Shown: in pieces, positions 43,601 through 52,411 of the stretch
How positions within the stretch are numbered: position 1 is the stretch's first letter
Layout: every line of letters starts with the position of its first letter
Made by a program: the position numbers and the translations under genes
The notes under the pieces: generated by a model
Seen by the model: only the letters and a program-made list of their open reading frames with translations
Databases searched by the model: none
What the model was told of the DNA's origin: nothing
Assembly (NCBI GenBank): GCA_963834445.1
Contig: CAWIBU010000002.1
Coordinates: 124,001-188,000 of the forward strand
Source of the DNA: PALSA-350 sp963834445
Lineage (GTDB): Bacteria; Acidobacteriota; Terriglobia; Terriglobales; Acidobacteriaceae
DNA length: 64,000 nt
Direction of reading: 5' to 3'

Positions 43601-43892
43601 AGCCCTCGTCCCGCAGGGAAGCAGGGACGGTTGATGCTTCCCCAGGATGAAATTCTGGGTGGATTGCCCCGTGAAGAACGGCTGCGGGAACACAGGACTT
43701 ACGTCTTCCCATTTCAGCCGTCCCAGTCGTAGCTGTCCAATTTAGCGAAAGGAGCGACTCCTTTGGCTATGTAGTTTGTTGAAAACATTCGACAGGAGGG
43801 AGAGTAAACGAGACCAGGTTGCCAAGTCATCACGAAGCATCTTCCGATGTGGGCCTTTATCAACAACGACGGTTTAGGAAACGCTACTCCCA

Positions 43893-44300
43893 GATTTGTC
43901 ATCCCGAGGAGCTGACTGGCCTGTCGGCAAGTTAAGGGAGGAATGAACGCGAAGAGCGCTTGCTTTTAAGCCGTCCCCCAAGCAAATCTTTAAGCCCGTC
44001 CCCCAAACAAATTTGTCATCCCGACCGTAGCGTACCCGAATTCCTGTTTCGCCATGTCAGACAGATCCACGTGTGCGGCTTTCATTAAGGAAAGCCGCAT
44101 GAAGTTCGCCAGCGCCATCAACTTCAACAGGAATTCGGGGGAGCGAAGTGGAGGGATCTGCTGTGCGCCTTTCCCTCAAACCAAGGCCCCACGAGTGAGC
44201 TCGCAAATCCAGCCCCAGCCATTTGTTCATTAGGAGCGGCTGACTCGCCAGTCGGCAAGTTAAGCATGGAATGAACGCGGTGAGCGCTCGCTTTTAAACC
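43893..44300. repeat. Repeat block copy 2
   Basis: Near-identical to 36472-36915 in the same orientation, including the MITE-like insert and ~150 bp of shared sequence after it, so the whole block was duplicated together. Differences are single substitutions and short indels. Confidence 0.85.
44035..44141. mobile_element. MITE-like element, copy 2 (107 bp)
   Basis: Same length and ends as 36632-36738, with a TA before the left end (44033-44034). The right TA is missing (the repeat continues AGCGAAGTGG), consistent with a later one-base loss. It sits at the same point of the REP-like unit as copy 1, so the two derive from one insertion followed by duplication. Confidence 0.75.
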
Positions 44301-44690
44301 CGTCCCCCCAAACAAATTTGTCATCCCGACCGAAGCGTAGCGAAGTGGAGGGATCTGCGGTGCGCCTTTACCCCAAACCAGGGCCCTCCAAGTGAGCTCG
44401 CGAATCCTGCCCCGCCAGTTTGTTCATTGGGAGCGAAGCCGAGGGATCTGCGGTGCGCCTCGTTCCCAAAGAAAAGCCTCACAGTGAGCTCGCAGGTCTT
44501 GCCGCGCGGCTCATTTCTTCCGTACTTAGCTTATTGCCAAGCATGGAGTGGGGAACCACAGATGGTTTCGATCCAAAGAGGCTTTCGCGAGACCTGCGAG
44601 CTCAATTGCGGGGCCTTTCTTTGGAAGCGAGGCGCACCGCAGATCCCTCGGCTTCGCTCGGGATGACAAATCTGGCAGTAGTGTTTCCCT
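44301..44690. repeat. Uninterrupted and inverted REP-like units
   Basis: A uninterrupted unit (around 44318-44370, ACCGAAGCGTAGCGAAGTGG, then GGGATCTGCGG) is followed by a second GAGGGATCTGCGGTGCGCCT (~44440) and an inverted one (44630-44670, GGCGCACCGCAGATCCCTCG). The direct and inverted copies could fold into a long hairpin. Confidence 0.7.
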
Positions 44691-44816
44691 GAACCGTTGT
44701 CCCCAATGAACATAAACGGCAGCGCCCAAAAAGCTAATTTGGACAACACTGACGTTCAGTGGTCCCTGCGCGACTCTTTCGTGGCGAACGTAACCTGGAC
44801 AAGACTAATCGAACGG

Positions 44817-46742
44817 CTAGGGGGCCTTTACTACCGGTAATTCGATGAAGCTCGAATGATAGATCCGCTGCGTGGCCTTCTGATAATCTGCAGGCTTTGC
44901 CCAGAAAATATTAGGCACAAACGTTTGCGGATTGCGATCGTATAAGGGAAACCAGCTCGACTGCACCTGCACCATCATCCGGTGCCCGGGCAGAAAGACA
45001 TGATTTGCCGTGGGCAGCGCATAGCGGTAAAGCAACGGCTGATTGGGCGCGAGGGGCCCAGGTTTTTCCAGGCTTTCGCGATAGCGGCCGCGGAAAATGT
45101 CGGCAGAAATCATGAGCTGATAGCCCCCTAAACCCGGCTGCGCGGCCACTTCGTCAGGGTAGACGTCAATCAGCTTCACCACCCAATCGGAATCGGTGCC
45201 GCTGGTCGACGCCGTCAAATGGACGACGGGTTCTCCACTGATCTTCATAGGCGCAGTGAGCACATCCGAGACATAGACCATCACATCGGGCCGACCCGAC
45301 TGCTCCCGTTGGTCGTCGACCAGCCATTGCGACCAGGTCATGCCGGCGTCGTAGCCCATCGGTTGAATGGGCCGCGCCCGGTAGGGTACGGGCTTGGCCG
45401 GATCGGAGACGTATTCATCGAACGCCGCGTCTCCGCTTGCCGGCGCGGTAAAGATCAGCTTGCCATCCTTTGCCAGGTAGAGCGAGGTTGGTTGCACCGA
45501 AGCCGCCGGCCACGAGGGTAAGGTGCGCCACACATTGGTCCCGGTATCAAACGCAGTGACAGGTGCAATTGCCTGCTTCGGGGCTTCGTCTTTTAGATAA
45601 CGGTCGAGCAAAGGGCGAAGAATCTGCTGGCGAAAATACAGCCCCGTATCGCTGCCAAAATGCAGAACCCCGAGGGTGCTGGCGTCTTCAATCTCCTGGC
45701 CGTGATGCCAGGGACCAATCACGAGAAAGACCTTGTCGTTCTCTTTGTCTTTGGGCTTGATGGCCTTGTACACCGCCATCGCACCGTAGATATCCTCCTG
45801 GTCCCACAGGCTATCGACCAGCATTACGGGTACGGTGAGGGGTTGCGCGGCCAGAATTTTATCCATCGCCTGATCTTGCCAGAAGCTGTCGTAACTCGGG
45901 TGCGCCAGAACTTTGCGCCAGAAGCCGGTTTGCTCCAGGTTGTGGCGACGTCCCAATTCACCCGCCGAGTCCGCCTTCATGAACGTGTCGTAGTCATCCA
46001 GATCGCTGGTCCACCACTTCGCCTTACCGTCACGAGAGGCTTCCTGGTTATAGATGTAGGGCAGATTCTGCTCGCGGAACGCCCCGTTGTGGAACCAGTC
46101 ATCGCCCATCCACCCGTCGACCATCGGGTTCATGGGAACCGCCACCTTGAGCGCCGGGTGAGGATTGACCAACGCTGCCAGCGTCGTGAAGCCGTCATAA
46201 GAAATGCCCAGAATGCCGACTTTCCCATTACTCTCAGGCGTATTCTTCACCAGCCAGTCGATGGTGTCCCAGGTATCGGTTGCGTGGTCGACGGGCGTCG
46301 GGTTCAGCGGACCGTGGAAGGGACGGTTCATCACATAGTCGCCCTCGGAACCGTACTTACCGCGCACGTCCTGAATCACGCGAATGTAGCCACCGTCGAC
46401 GATCACTTCCGTGGCGTTGTCGTATCCCTGGAGCGATGGCCTCAGGTGGGCGCTGGTTTCATGGGTGGTGAGCGCGTTTGCGTCGTAGGGCGTACGTGTC
46501 AGCAGGATGGGCGCACCCTTGGCTCCCCTGGGCACCAGGATCACCGTATGCAGTTTGACCCCATCGCGCATGGGGATCATCGCTTCGCGGCGCTGATAGT
46601 CAAAGGCAGAGGTCGGGGTCTCGAGCGAAGCCGGCGTTTCGCTGGGATAGTCAGGATACTTTGGGGTCTGGCTCCAGGCCGCGGTGGAGAGAAGAAGAAT
46701 GCCGAACAGGGTGCAGGCGCGCGCAGGTAAGTGCATACGCAA
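44817..46742 (-). CDS. CocE/NonD family hydrolase, alpha-amino-acid ester hydrolase-like
   Basis: 641 residues. A signal peptide (1-24, ending TAAWSQ) indicates export. The X-Pro dipeptidyl-peptidase-type alpha/beta hydrolase shows YIRVIQDVRGKYGSEGDY, the nucleophile elbow LGISYDGFTTLAALV near residue 179, PMVDGWMGDDWFH, LWDQEDIYGA and the His segment VIGPWHHGQEI. The C-terminal jelly-roll (VHLTASTSGTDSDWVVKLIDV) is complete. The overall motif order matches alpha-amino-acid ester hydrolases, which hydrolyse or form beta-lactam and dipeptide ester bonds. Substrate not proven. It has no operon partner. Confidence 0.88.
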   Translation of the reverse strand: MRMHLPARACTLFGILLLSTAAWSQTPKYPDYPSETPASLETPTSAFDYQRREAMIPMRDGVKLHTVILVPRGAKGAPILLTRTPYDANALTTHETSAHLRPSLQGYDNATEVIVDGGYIRVIQDVRGKYGSEGDYVMNRPFHGPLNPTPVDHATDTWDTIDWLVKNTPESNGKVGILGISYDGFTTLAALVNPHPALKVAVPMNPMVDGWMGDDWFHNGAFREQNLPYIYNQEASRDGKAKWWTSDLDDYDTFMKADSAGELGRRHNLEQTGFWRKVLAHPSYDSFWQDQAMDKILAAQPLTVPVMLVDSLWDQEDIYGAMAVYKAIKPKDKENDKVFLVIGPWHHGQEIEDASTLGVLHFGSDTGLYFRQQILRPLLDRYLKDEAPKQAIAPVTAFDTGTNVWRTLPSWPAASVQPTSLYLAKDGKLIFTAPASGDAAFDEYVSDPAKPVPYRARPIQPMGYDAGMTWSQWLVDDQREQSGRPDVMVYVSDVLTAPMKISGEPVVHLTASTSGTDSDWVVKLIDVYPDEVAAQPGLGGYQLMISADIFRGRYRESLEKPGPLAPNQPLLYRYALPTANHVFLPGHRMMVQVQSSWFPLYDRNPQTFVPNIFWAKPADYQKATQRIYHSSFIELPVVKAP

Positions 46743-46850
46743 ACCTACTATGGGCTAAGGGAACCGGCAACTAATTCGGATGCTCCATATCCCCTCTAAC
46801 CACAAAGGGTGGGTGGCCCGGATAAACGGCTCTAGGAGGGACGCACTCCA

Positions 46851-46985
46851 CTAATAGCGACGCAGCAATCTGGAACCCAGTTCAAGATTGGCCCGCTGCA
46901 GCTTTTCTTCGAAAAAGATGCCGACCGAGAACGGCCCGACGATCAGGCCCATAATGCACAACCACGAACCGACTGAACTCAACAT
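46851..46985 (-). CDS. Small membrane protein (44 residues)
   Basis: An ATG 46985 frame with GGGGGT and AGGG upstream encodes LSSVGSWLCIMGLIVGPFSVG-type sequence: one hydrophobic helix of ~20 residues followed by a charged amphipathic tail (FFEEKLQRANLELGSRLLRRY). It is too short for most gene finders. Composition is protein-like and the helix-then-charged-tail layout is common among regulatory small membrane proteins. No family assigned. Confidence 0.45.
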   Translation of the reverse strand: MLSSVGSWLCIMGLIVGPFSVGIFFEEKLQRANLELGSRLLRRY

Positions 46986-47094
46986 AGCCCTACCCCCTGC
47001 ATGAATTCATCGAAGATCCCATGAAAAAAAGGGGTCGGGAATAGCAAGAAAGGTGCAGGGGTAGCCCGGTTAGTACCAGGGAAGGTCCGTTTCC

Positions 47095-48819
47095 CTATTT
47101 GGCACGGGCGCGCACCTTGAACCAGATGGGCGAACCGAGAAACCCGAACGCCGCACGTATCTGGTTTTCCAGGAAACGCTGGAACGAAAAGTGCAGCTTC
47201 ACCTGGCGATTGGTGAAGAGAATGAACGTGGGCGGAGCGACCGCGGCCTGGGTCATGTAGAAGATACGCATCTTGTTGGCCGCAGGCACCGTGGCCCGCT
47301 GGAAATCAATCTTCTCCAGAAAGCGATTCATCTGCCCGGTCGATACGCGCTTGCGCCGTTCGGCCGCCACCTGCTTCACCAGCTTGAGCACGGTGTGAAT
47401 GTTCTTGCCCTCGGAGGCGGAAATGAACACTACCGGCGCATAGGCCAGATACTTGAGAACTTTGCGCACCTGTTCTTCGAAGATTTCTTTGTCGGCGGGG
47501 GGCTTCCCGTCCGTCCGGGCGGTGGTAACCAGGTCCCATTTGTTGATGACCAGGATCACCGAGCGGCCGCTCTCGTGGGCGTAGCCGCCGATGGTGGCGT
47601 CAGAAGACGTAACCCCCTCGGTGGCGTCGATGATAAGCAGAGCTACGTCGGCTGCTTCCAGATGCCTGCGCGCCATGACGACGGAGAGCTTCTCCGCCAT
47701 CATTTTGGTTTTGCCTTTGCGGCGAATGCCGGCGGTGTCAACAAAGCGCAGCAGGTCACCGTCATACTCCATGACCTCGTCGACGGCGTCGCGGGTGGTG
47801 CCTGCAATGGGAGAGACAATCGCGCGCGAAGAACCCGTGAGCACATTCAGCAGCGTGCTCTTGCCCACGTTGGGGCGGCCAATGATGGCAATGGAAGTCT
47901 CATGCTGTTGAAACTCGCCGTGCGTCCGGTGCCGGGATTCCCCCTCCGCGGGCTCCTCTTCGAGCGGCGGGGGCGCGGCGGGTTCCGTTTCAGGAAAGGT
48001 AAGCGTGGCGAACACATGATCGAGCAGGTCGCCAATCCCGACGCCATGCTCGGAGGAGATGGGCAGCATCTCGCGAATCCCCAGCCGCTGGTACTCGCCC
48101 ATCTGTTCTTCCATCTTCTCGGTATCGATCTTGTTGACCGCCAGCAGCAGCGGCTTGCCGCCGCGCAACAGGATGCGCGCCAGGTCATAATCGGGCGCGG
48201 CGAGGGCAGTGCGGCCATCGACCACCATCACGATCGACTCGGCCTCTTCCAGGGCGACCTGGGCCTGACGAAAAATCTCCGCGGGAATGAGTTCAGGATC
48301 GTCGGGAAGAATGCCCCCGGTATCAACCACGCGGGCATGTTTTCCCGCCCACTCGATCTCACCATAGATGCGGTCGCGGGTAATCCCTGGTTCATCGCCC
48401 ACGATGGAGCGCCGGGTGCTCGTGAGGCGGTTGAAAAGGGTGGATTTGCCAACGTTCGGCCGACCCACGATCGCAATCACCGGCCAGCCCAGCATATCGA
48501 CCGCTGCCTCGCGCCGAATGGTCGCGCGCACCGCCTCCTCGGCTGCCTGCTCCATGGCCACCGAATCGGGTAGCTCGGCGTCGATGCGGCCCATGGGCCC
48601 CTGGCGCTGCACCGGGCGCTTACGCAGCTTGCCCAGGCGCGCTGTTTCCTTGGCTTCGGCAGCTGCCTTGGCGGCGGTTCCTCGCTTGACCTCAGCCCGC
48701 GAGTGGTCGCCCCGCACGGCAGGCGTGACCCGGCGGGCAGCTTTCGCTACCTTGTCCCGCCTGCCTCCGAGGGAGTGCGGTTTGGGCTTTCTGGCTTTCG
48801 TTCCCTTAACTGGCTTCAT
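47095..48819 (-). CDS. der: GTPase Der with extended N-terminus
   Basis: 574 residues. It is an essential GTPase for 50S ribosome assembly, with tandem G domains: G1 GRPNVGKST at 119-127 and again near 311-319, then DTGG and DTAG G3 motifs, NKID and NKWD G4 motifs, and a C-terminal KH-like domain (VPAANKMRIFYMTQ). Typical Der is 430-490 residues. The first ~105 residues here are a Lys/Arg/Ala-rich extension (MKPVKGTKARKPKPHSLGG and on) of unknown use, possibly rRNA contact. It is divergent from the DinG-like helicase gene by 64 bp. Confidence 0.94.
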   Translation of the reverse strand: MKPVKGTKARKPKPHSLGGRRDKVAKAARRVTPAVRGDHSRAEVKRGTAAKAAAEAKETARLGKLRKRPVQRQGPMGRIDAELPDSVAMEQAAEEAVRATIRREAAVDMLGWPVIAIVGRPNVGKSTLFNRLTSTRRSIVGDEPGITRDRIYGEIEWAGKHARVVDTGGILPDDPELIPAEIFRQAQVALEEAESIVMVVDGRTALAAPDYDLARILLRGGKPLLLAVNKIDTEKMEEQMGEYQRLGIREMLPISSEHGVGIGDLLDHVFATLTFPETEPAAPPPLEEEPAEGESRHRTHGEFQQHETSIAIIGRPNVGKSTLLNVLTGSSRAIVSPIAGTTRDAVDEVMEYDGDLLRFVDTAGIRRKGKTKMMAEKLSVVMARRHLEAADVALLIIDATEGVTSSDATIGGYAHESGRSVILVINKWDLVTTARTDGKPPADKEIFEEQVRKVLKYLAYAPVVFISASEGKNIHTVLKLVKQVAAERRKRVSTGQMNRFLEKIDFQRATVPAANKMRIFYMTQAAVAPPTFILFTNRQVKLHFSFQRFLENQIRAAFGFLGSPIWFKVRARAK

Positions 48820-48883
48820 AGCGGCTCTCTTTCAGTCTTTCATACAACGCCGTATAGACTTAAAGTTTCACCGGCCTTACCCC

Positions 48884-50857
48884 TTGTCGACCGCTTCCAT
48901 TTCCGCCCAGCCGCTACCCACGCTGCATGACTTCTTCTCCCCCGGGGGAATGCTGTCGCGCTCGTCGCTGCCCTATGAGTTCCGGCGCGGCCAGCTCGAC
49001 ATGGCCCGCGCGGTAGAGCGGGCCATGCACGAGGGCAAGCATCTGATCGTCGAAGCCGGCACCGGGACGGGCAAAACGCTCGCTTACCTGCTGCCCGCTC
49101 TGCGCACCGGGCAGCGCGTGATCATCTCGACCGGGACAAAAAATCTACAGGAACAGCTGTTCTTCCGCGACGTGCCCTTTCTGGAGTCGCTGCTGGGCCC
49201 GCTCAAGGTCTGCTACATGAAGGGCCGGGCAAACTACCTGTGCCGCAACAAGCTCTATGCCCTGCGCGACCAGCCGATCCTGAACGGCCTCGAAGAGGTC
49301 GACCAGTTTCACCAGATCGCGACCTGGGAGAAGACCACCCAGACGGGCGACCGGGTCGAGCTCGACGCGCTGCCGGAGTCGAGCCAATTGTGGTCCAAGC
49401 TGGATGCGCGCAGCGACGCCTGCCTGGGGCAAACCTGCCCCGACTACGAGCGCTGCTTCATCACCGAGATGCGCCGGCGCGCGCTCGAAAGCGACGTCAT
49501 CATCGTGAACCACCATCTCTTTTTCGCCGACATGGCGATCAAGCAGCAGGCCAAGGCAGCTCCCGATGCGGGTGTGCTGCCGGAAGCGGCGGCGGTGATC
49601 TTTGACGAAGCTCACGAGCTTGAAGACATCGCATCCAGCTACTTCGGCATTAGCCTGAGCAATGTACGGCTGGAAGAGCTGGTGCGCGACCTGGAGATCA
49701 CGCTGCGGGCGCGGGGAGCCTCGTCTACGGCGCTGAAGGGATGCGGCGACACGCTGCGCGAACGGTCGCGCATGTTTTTTGCGGCGCTGCCGCGCGGCAC
49801 TGGGCAAGGGGAGGGCCGCATGCCCTTCGAGCAGCGTGAGCAGTTTCTGGAAGAGCACGGCGACGTCTACCTGGGGGTGATGAACGCGCTGCACCGCATG
49901 GAAGGCGAGTTGGAGAGGTTGCGCGGGGTTGATGAAGCGCTGGGCCTGAAGAAGCGGGTGGCCGATATCCGCGAGCATCTGCGGTTTTTGCTGGAGGCGG
50001 AAAGCGTCAACACCGTCTTCTGGATCGAGCGCCGGGGCGGATCGATGCGCCAGGGGCGCAATACCTACCTGCAAGCAACGCCGATCGATGTGTCTGACCT
50101 GCTTTCAGAGCTGCTGTTTGAGCAATACCCCAGCGTGATTCTGACCTCGGCGACGCTGACCGTGCAGGCCGGCTTTGCTCATCTGCGGAAGCGGCTGGGG
50201 CTGCGCGATGCGCGCGAGCTGGTGGTGCCTTCGCACTTTCGCTACGAGGAGCAGGCGCTGCTGTACCTGCCGCCGGGGATGCCTGACCCGCGTGAGCCTG
50301 CCTTCGCGGCGCAAGCCGCTCGCACCATACGGCGCGTGCTCGACATTACCCGTGGCCGGGCTTTTTGTCTCTTCACCAGCTACCAGCAGATGCGCGATTT
50401 GTATGAGCGTCTGCTGCCGGAGCTTGACTACCCTTGCCTGCTGCAAGGTACGGCGCCGCGCAAGGCTCTGCTGGAGGAGTTCCGTAACACGCCGAACGCG
50501 GTGTTGTTTGGCACGTCGTCTTTCTGGCAGGGGGTCGATGTGCAGGGCGAAGCGTTGAGCTGCGTGATTGTTGACCGGCTACCGTTTTCGGTGCCCAGCG
50601 ATCCGGTGGTCGCGGCACGGATGCGGGCGGTGGCGGCGACCGGCGCCAATCCGTTTTTTGACTACCAGGTGCCGACGGCGGTGATCACGTTAAAGCAGGG
50701 CTTTGGCCGGCTGATTCGCTCGCTTGAAGATCGAGGCGTGCTGGTGCTCCTGGATCCGAGGATCGAGCGTCAAAAGTACGGCAAGGTTTTTCTGGAGAGC
50801 CTCCCCCCCTATCGCCTGACCCGCGATATTGGAAAAGTCGAAAGCTTTTTTGAGTGA
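48884..50857 (+). CDS. DinG/XPD-type ATP-dependent DNA helicase
   Basis: 657 residues from TTG 48884, chosen because HDFFSPGGMLSRSSLPYEFRRGQ is the conserved N-terminus; ATG 48950 would lose part of it. The superfamily-2 iron-sulfur helicase shows Walker A EAGTGTGKT (~58), the four-Cys cluster (a YLCRNK Cys, then CLGQTCPDYERC), DEAH box VIFDEAHELED (~238), SATLTVQAGF, GTSSFWQGVDVQGEAL and the final QGFGRLIRSLEDRGVL. DinG unwinds R-loops, D-loops and forked DNA during repair. Confidence 0.93.
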   Translation: MSTASISAQPLPTLHDFFSPGGMLSRSSLPYEFRRGQLDMARAVERAMHEGKHLIVEAGTGTGKTLAYLLPALRTGQRVIISTGTKNLQEQLFFRDVPFLESLLGPLKVCYMKGRANYLCRNKLYALRDQPILNGLEEVDQFHQIATWEKTTQTGDRVELDALPESSQLWSKLDARSDACLGQTCPDYERCFITEMRRRALESDVIIVNHHLFFADMAIKQQAKAAPDAGVLPEAAAVIFDEAHELEDIASSYFGISLSNVRLEELVRDLEITLRARGASSTALKGCGDTLRERSRMFFAALPRGTGQGEGRMPFEQREQFLEEHGDVYLGVMNALHRMEGELERLRGVDEALGLKKRVADIREHLRFLLEAESVNTVFWIERRGGSMRQGRNTYLQATPIDVSDLLSELLFEQYPSVILTSATLTVQAGFAHLRKRLGLRDARELVVPSHFRYEEQALLYLPPGMPDPREPAFAAQAARTIRRVLDITRGRAFCLFTSYQQMRDLYERLLPELDYPCLLQGTAPRKALLEEFRNTPNAVLFGTSSFWQGVDVQGEALSCVIVDRLPFSVPSDPVVAARMRAVAATGANPFFDYQVPTAVITLKQGFGRLIRSLEDRGVLVLLDPRIERQKYGKVFLESLPPYRLTRDIGKVESFFE

Positions 50858-50978
50858 GACGAAGTACCAGGATGTGACTTAACACGCTTATCACGCACCA
50901 CTTTGACACTTCGCGGAAAATTGCCGGCGCCGGAAAGATGGATCTCAACCTCGTTCTGCCGTGGCTCAGACAATTTGC

Positions 50979-51278
50979 ATGAACGACTCGCCTAAAATCT
51001 CGCGCAACCTCTACCTGCTGGCCGCTACGTTCCTGCTGTTCTCGCTCGTTTCCTGCGGCATGAGCACTCTACCTAACCCACTCCAGCCCAACCTGCCGGT
51101 CAACGGCTCGCTGTGGAAAATGATTGGGCTGGGCTTTTTCCTCGCCTCCCTGGTCACCACTCTGGCCGCCATACTCACCGCCATGTTTGAGCAAGTCGAA
51201 CGGCGCAGCCAGGAACGCATGCGCAAAGAGCTCGATGAAGGCCTCGCCCAGCTGGGTCGCAACAACCGCCGCAAGTGA
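50979..51278 (+). CDS. Small membrane protein with C-terminal coiled-coil
   Basis: 99 residues with two membrane helices (LYLLAATFLLFSLVSCGM and MIGLGFFLASLVTTLAAILTAM) joined by a short proline-rich loop, then a charged helix FEQVERRSQERMRKELDEGL. No function recognised. ATG 50979 is used; a GTG 18 bp upstream is possible. It precedes queD by 24 bp on the same strand. Confidence 0.7.
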   Translation: MNDSPKISRNLYLLAATFLLFSLVSCGMSTLPNPLQPNLPVNGSLWKMIGLGFFLASLVTTLAAILTAMFEQVERRSQERMRKELDEGLAQLGRNNRRK

Positions 51279-51302
51279 ATACAATCAACAGGGTAGAGGG
51301 AA

Positions 51303-51689
51303 ATGCAAGGTATGTATGAAGTTACGGTCGAATCGGGTTTCTCTTCCGGGCACTATCTGCGCAATTACCAGGGCAAATGCGAAAACCCCCATGGCCACAA
51401 CTACAAGGTTCGCCTCACGCTGCGCGGGCAAACGCTCGACCCAACCGGACTGTTACTCGACTTCAAGCTGCTCAAGCAGTTAATGCGGCCGGTCATCGAC
51501 CGCATCGACCACCAGATGCTCAACGACCTTGAGCCCTTCACCGAGCTCAACCCATCGGCGGAGAACATCGCTCGCTACTTTTACGACGAAACCAATCGTC
51601 AGCTCAGCGAGATGACCGGAGGCCGGGTGGCGGTCAAAGACTCAACCATCTGGGAGACCGACGCGACATCGGCCACCTACTACGAGTAG
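51303..51689 (+). CDS. queD: 6-carboxy-5,6,7,8-tetrahydropterin synthase (QueD-like)
   Basis: 128 residues of the PTPS/QueD T-fold family. Zinc ligands are the H of SSGHYL and the two in NPHGHNY; the catalytic Cys is in GKCENPHG, and LLLDFKLLKQLM is the conserved dimer segment. The pattern (C-x3-HGH and DH in RIDHQML) fits QueD, which makes carboxytetrahydropterin for queuosine and 7-deazaguanine synthesis. The other que genes are not in the window, so a pterin role is not excluded. The start follows GAGGG closely. Confidence 0.88.
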   Translation: MQGMYEVTVESGFSSGHYLRNYQGKCENPHGHNYKVRLTLRGQTLDPTGLLLDFKLLKQLMRPVIDRIDHQMLNDLEPFTELNPSAENIARYFYDETNRQLSEMTGGRVAVKDSTIWETDATSATYYE

Positions 51690-51696
51690 GGCGGCC

Positions 51697-52359
51697 CTAG
51701 TTTTGAGCCGGGGTAACCTGCAGATACTTGTCAAAGGGGATCTCGAAGTAAAAGAGTTCCTTGCCATCGGCCGCGCGCAGCATTCGCAGGTTCAGCTTGG
51801 CCCCGACCAGAGGATTCGCCAGCCCTTCCACATCGTAAAAGAGAAACCCGGCCCGCGTGGTGTGCGGCTCGACCGCGATCGCCGAGTATTCGAAGGTATG
51901 GAAATCTTCATCGACATCTTTATTCTTGCTATTGGATTTGTTGCCAATCCGCGGCAAAGGGCCAGGCAGCTTGTAACCGCTGTCAGGACGCTTCACGCTA
52001 CCAATGCGGCGCAGGATCTCCTGCGGCTCAGCGGCAGGGATCTTGTCGCCCGCAGCAGTAATGAAGTTGATGCGCGAGTCGATCAGAGAGATGGGCTTAT
52101 CTCCATTATTGGTAACAATGATTCGGATAGGCATAAAACCGTATTGCAGATACTTGACGCGGAAGATCGAAGCCTTGTCCGGAGTGTTGTAGGGGTCTGC
52201 CGCGATGGCCACTTGCTCGGCGGGATGCATGTCAAACGCCGGATAGCTGGTCGCCGCCTGAGCCGGAGGCGGCGCGTGTTCTGCACCAGCCCGCAGCCAG
52301 CACAAGGGGCACGAGAGCAACACGGCGGCGAACAAGGCAGAAACGAATCGGCGAGGCAT
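51697..52359 (-). CDS. Secreted hypothetical protein
   Basis: 220 residues with an N-terminal signal peptide (FVSALFAAVLLSCPLCWLRAGA) and a low-complexity AHAPPPAQAAT-like stretch. The mature part has beta-sandwich character: FDMHPAEQVAIAADPY, FMPIRIIVTNNGDKPISLIDSRINFI and EYSAIAVEPHTTRAGFLFYDVEG. The pattern is of a periplasmic assembly or carrier-like protein seen in Acidobacteria, without a named family. It converges with queD and diverges from waaA. Confidence 0.75.
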   Translation of the reverse strand: MPRRFVSALFAAVLLSCPLCWLRAGAEHAPPPAQAATSYPAFDMHPAEQVAIAADPYNTPDKASIFRVKYLQYGFMPIRIIVTNNGDKPISLIDSRINFITAAGDKIPAAEPQEILRRIGSVKRPDSGYKLPGPLPRIGNKSNSKNKDVDEDFHTFEYSAIAVEPHTTRAGFLFYDVEGLANPLVGAKLNLRMLRAADGKELFYFEIPFDKYLQVTPAQN

Positions 52360-52411
52360 TCCCGCCTCCGATTATGAGCTTTCGCGGTATCGCGCGTAAA
52401 GAGGCCCGGGC

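Larger units (their letters stand above)
43601..44816. other. Repeat-rich region without gene
   Basis: About 1.2 kb between the exporter and the ester hydrolase gene. Sequence from ~43893 is repeat block copy 2 and a third, partly inverted set of units; 43630-43890 has no recognised element. Frames across it are repeat readings, not genes. Confidence 0.7.

Noticed and set aside
43998..44290. Possible CRISPR-like repetition
   Set aside because: Repeats are few, long and unevenly spaced, with no unique spacers and no cas genes.
45660..46730. 356-codon plus-strand frame
   Set aside because: Antisense to the ester hydrolase gene.
47191..48573. 460-codon plus-strand frame
   Set aside because: It is antisense to der, whose motifs are unmistakable; high GC keeps the opposite strand open.
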